DNA of 6,545 nt, taken from assembly GCA_946566415.1 (NCBI GenBank), contig CAMNWW010000125.1, forward strand, positions 1 through 6,545. The letters are read 5' to 3'. Positions 5,387 through 6,545 of the stretch are shown one piece after another. A program made the translations under genes and the position numbers. Each line of letters starts with the position of its first letter. The first letter of the stretch is position 1. The DNA is from an uncultured Lachnospiraceae bacterium. Lineage in GTDB: Bacteria; Bacillota; Clostridia; Lachnospirales; Lachnospiraceae. The notes under the pieces were generated by a model. The model saw nothing but the letters and a program-made list of their open reading frames with translations. It was not told where the DNA came from and ran no database searches.

Positions 5387-6545
5387 TTATCGGCTCAGCA
5401 TATCGACCGCTTTTCGGATTCTCCTAAGCGATTCTTCTTTTCCCAGGACTTCCATAAGCTCCGTCGCTCCTCCCGGCGTATTCTGCTTTCCTGATACGGC
5501 GGTTCGTACCGGCCACATGACGTACCCGTTTTTACATCCTTTTTCAGCGGCATATTCTTTTAAGAGTTCAAATAATGCATCGTTGCTGTAATCGTCCCAG
5601 GCTTCCAGTTTCGGAAGTAATTCTGCGAGAACTTCCAGAGACGTCTCCTCGTTTGTCTTCATCTTCTTATGACAGAACATAGATGTATCATACTCTGGGA
5701 GTTCCTCAAGGAAATCAATCTGCTCTGCAATATCCGGAAATACCTCGATCCTTGTCTTTACAAGGGCCGCGATCTTTTCAAAATCATAATCTTTCGTTAT
5801 CACCTTTTTTATATATGGCTTTGCCATCTCAAAAAAGCGGCCGAAATCCATTGCTTTCAAGTATTCCCCATTCATCCATTTTAATTTTGTTGTGTCAAAC
5901 ACAGCGGGGGATTTGCTCATATGGCGGTAGTCGAATGCCGCTACCAGCTCCGGAAGCGAGAAGATTTCCCGGTTATCCTGCGGACACCATCCCAAAAGAG
6001 CGACGAAATTAACGATCGCTTCGCTCACATAGCCCTGCTCCAAGAGATCTTCATAAGAAGAATGGCCGCAGCGCTTGCTCAACTTTTTATGATTTTCGTC
6101 TGTTATGAGCGGACAATGTACATACACTGGGATCTCCCAGCCGAACGCCTCATAAAGCCGGTTGTATTTCGGTGCGGAGGACAGATATTCATTCCCCCTG
6201 ACCACATGGGTGATCCCCATTAAATGGTCGTCGATCACATTGGCAAAATTATATGTCGGAAATCCATCCGACTTAATCAGAATCATATCGTCAAGCTCCT
6301 CGTTCGGAACAGTGATATCCCCGTAGATCTCATCGTGAAAAGTCGTCGTTCCCTCAAGCGGCATATTAATACGGATCACATAAGGTTTCCCTGCGGCAAG
6401 ATTCGCCTCTACCTCCTCCTTGCTCAGATGAAGACAGTGCTTGTCATAGTTAACGATCGCTGTTCCGTCCTCAGAAACCGACGTTTTAAGAGATTCCAGC
6501 CTCTCTTTGTCACAAAAGCAATAATAGGCGTCCCCCTGCTCGATA
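5387..6545 (-). CDS. gltX: Glutamyl-tRNA synthetase, 3' part (N-terminus outside window)
   Basis: GluRS attaches glutamate to tRNA(Glu) in the cytoplasm. The frame runs from the right window edge, read in from 6544, to a TAA at 5387-5389, giving about 385 residues of a usual 480-490. Visible are YYCFC (CxC at 6512-6520) with CLH (6428-6436), the four-ligand zinc site of bacterial GluRS. Then come the class I segments [20 protein letters not shown] and [14 protein letters not shown], and the ATP-binding KLSKR loop (6071-6085, KMSKS variant). The alpha-helical anticodon-binding domain follows, with a terminal [11 protein letters not shown] and [15 protein letters not shown]. The HIGH motif must lie outside. 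The GTG at 6377-6379 is an internal valine of [11 protein letters not shown], not the start. Nothing suggests damage. The helicase gene follows 17 bases downstream. Confidence 0.96.
   Translation of the reverse strand, partial: IEQGDAYYCFCDKERLESLKTSVSEDGTAIVNYDKHCLHLSKEEVEANLAAGKPYVIRINMPLEGTTTFHDEIYGDITVPNEELDDMILIKSDGFPTYNFANVIDDHLMGITHVVRGNEYLSSAPKYNRLYEAFGWEIPVYVHCPLITDENHKKLSKRCGHSSYEDLLEQGYVSEAIVNFVALLGWCPQDNREIFSLPELVAAFDYRHMSKSPAVFDTTKLKWMNGEYLKAMDFGRFFEMAKPYIKKVITKDYDFEKIAALVKTRIEVFPDIAEQIDFLEELPEYDTSMFCHKKMKTNEETSLEVLAELLPKLEAWDDYSNDALFELLKEYAAEKGCKNGYVMWPVRTAVSGKQNTPGGATELMEVLGKEESLRRIRKAVDMLSR

Noticed and set aside
6377..6379. GTG as the start of gltX
   Set aside because: The frame stays open to the window edge and encodes the zinc-binding CxC and CxH segments and other GluRS sequence upstream, so this is an internal valine.

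Overview
The window reads as a chromosomal stretch of a Gram-positive Clostridia-type bacterium, most likely a member of the Lachnospiraceae. This is inferred from strong AGGAGG-type ribosome binding sites, a lipobox signal peptide, a DUF1292 (YrzB/UPF0473-like) protein, a DUF5662-like protein, and the sequence style of the glutamyl-tRNA synthetase. No rRNA, tRNA, CRISPR array, transposase or phage gene was seen. The coding regions look uniform and vertically inherited; the only repeat is a short tandem element at 165-296.

Layout. Positions 1-2994 (minus strand) hold a probable three-gene operon. It is read from a sigma-A-like promoter at 3023-3050 and runs: (i) a sugar-type periplasmic-binding lipoprotein (2005-2994); (ii) a GH13 isoamylase/GlgX-like protein (296-1990) whose catalytic residues all appear to be lost; (iii) after about 130 bases made of two tandem 62/63-bp hairpin repeats, the first 54 codons of a DUF5662-like protein that runs off the left edge. 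Positions 2995-3122 are a divergent promoter region with a candidate operator. A DUF1292 gene (3123-3494, plus strand) reads rightward and ends at an intrinsic terminator that lies inside the 3' end of the convergent helicase gene. Positions 3510-6545 (minus strand) hold gltX (5' part outside the window) followed 17 bases later by a compact UvrD/PcrA-like superfamily I helicase.

How the genes relate. GltX (tRNA charging) and the helicase (DNA repair or replication) look like housekeeping genes. The lipoprotein and GH13-like protein suggest a carbohydrate-related role. However, no permease, ATPase or active hydrolase is present, so binding, sensing or scaffolding is as plausible as uptake and degradation. 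The two most interesting features are the apparently inactive GH13 protein and the Shine-Dalgarno-delimited tandem repeats between it and the DUF5662 gene.
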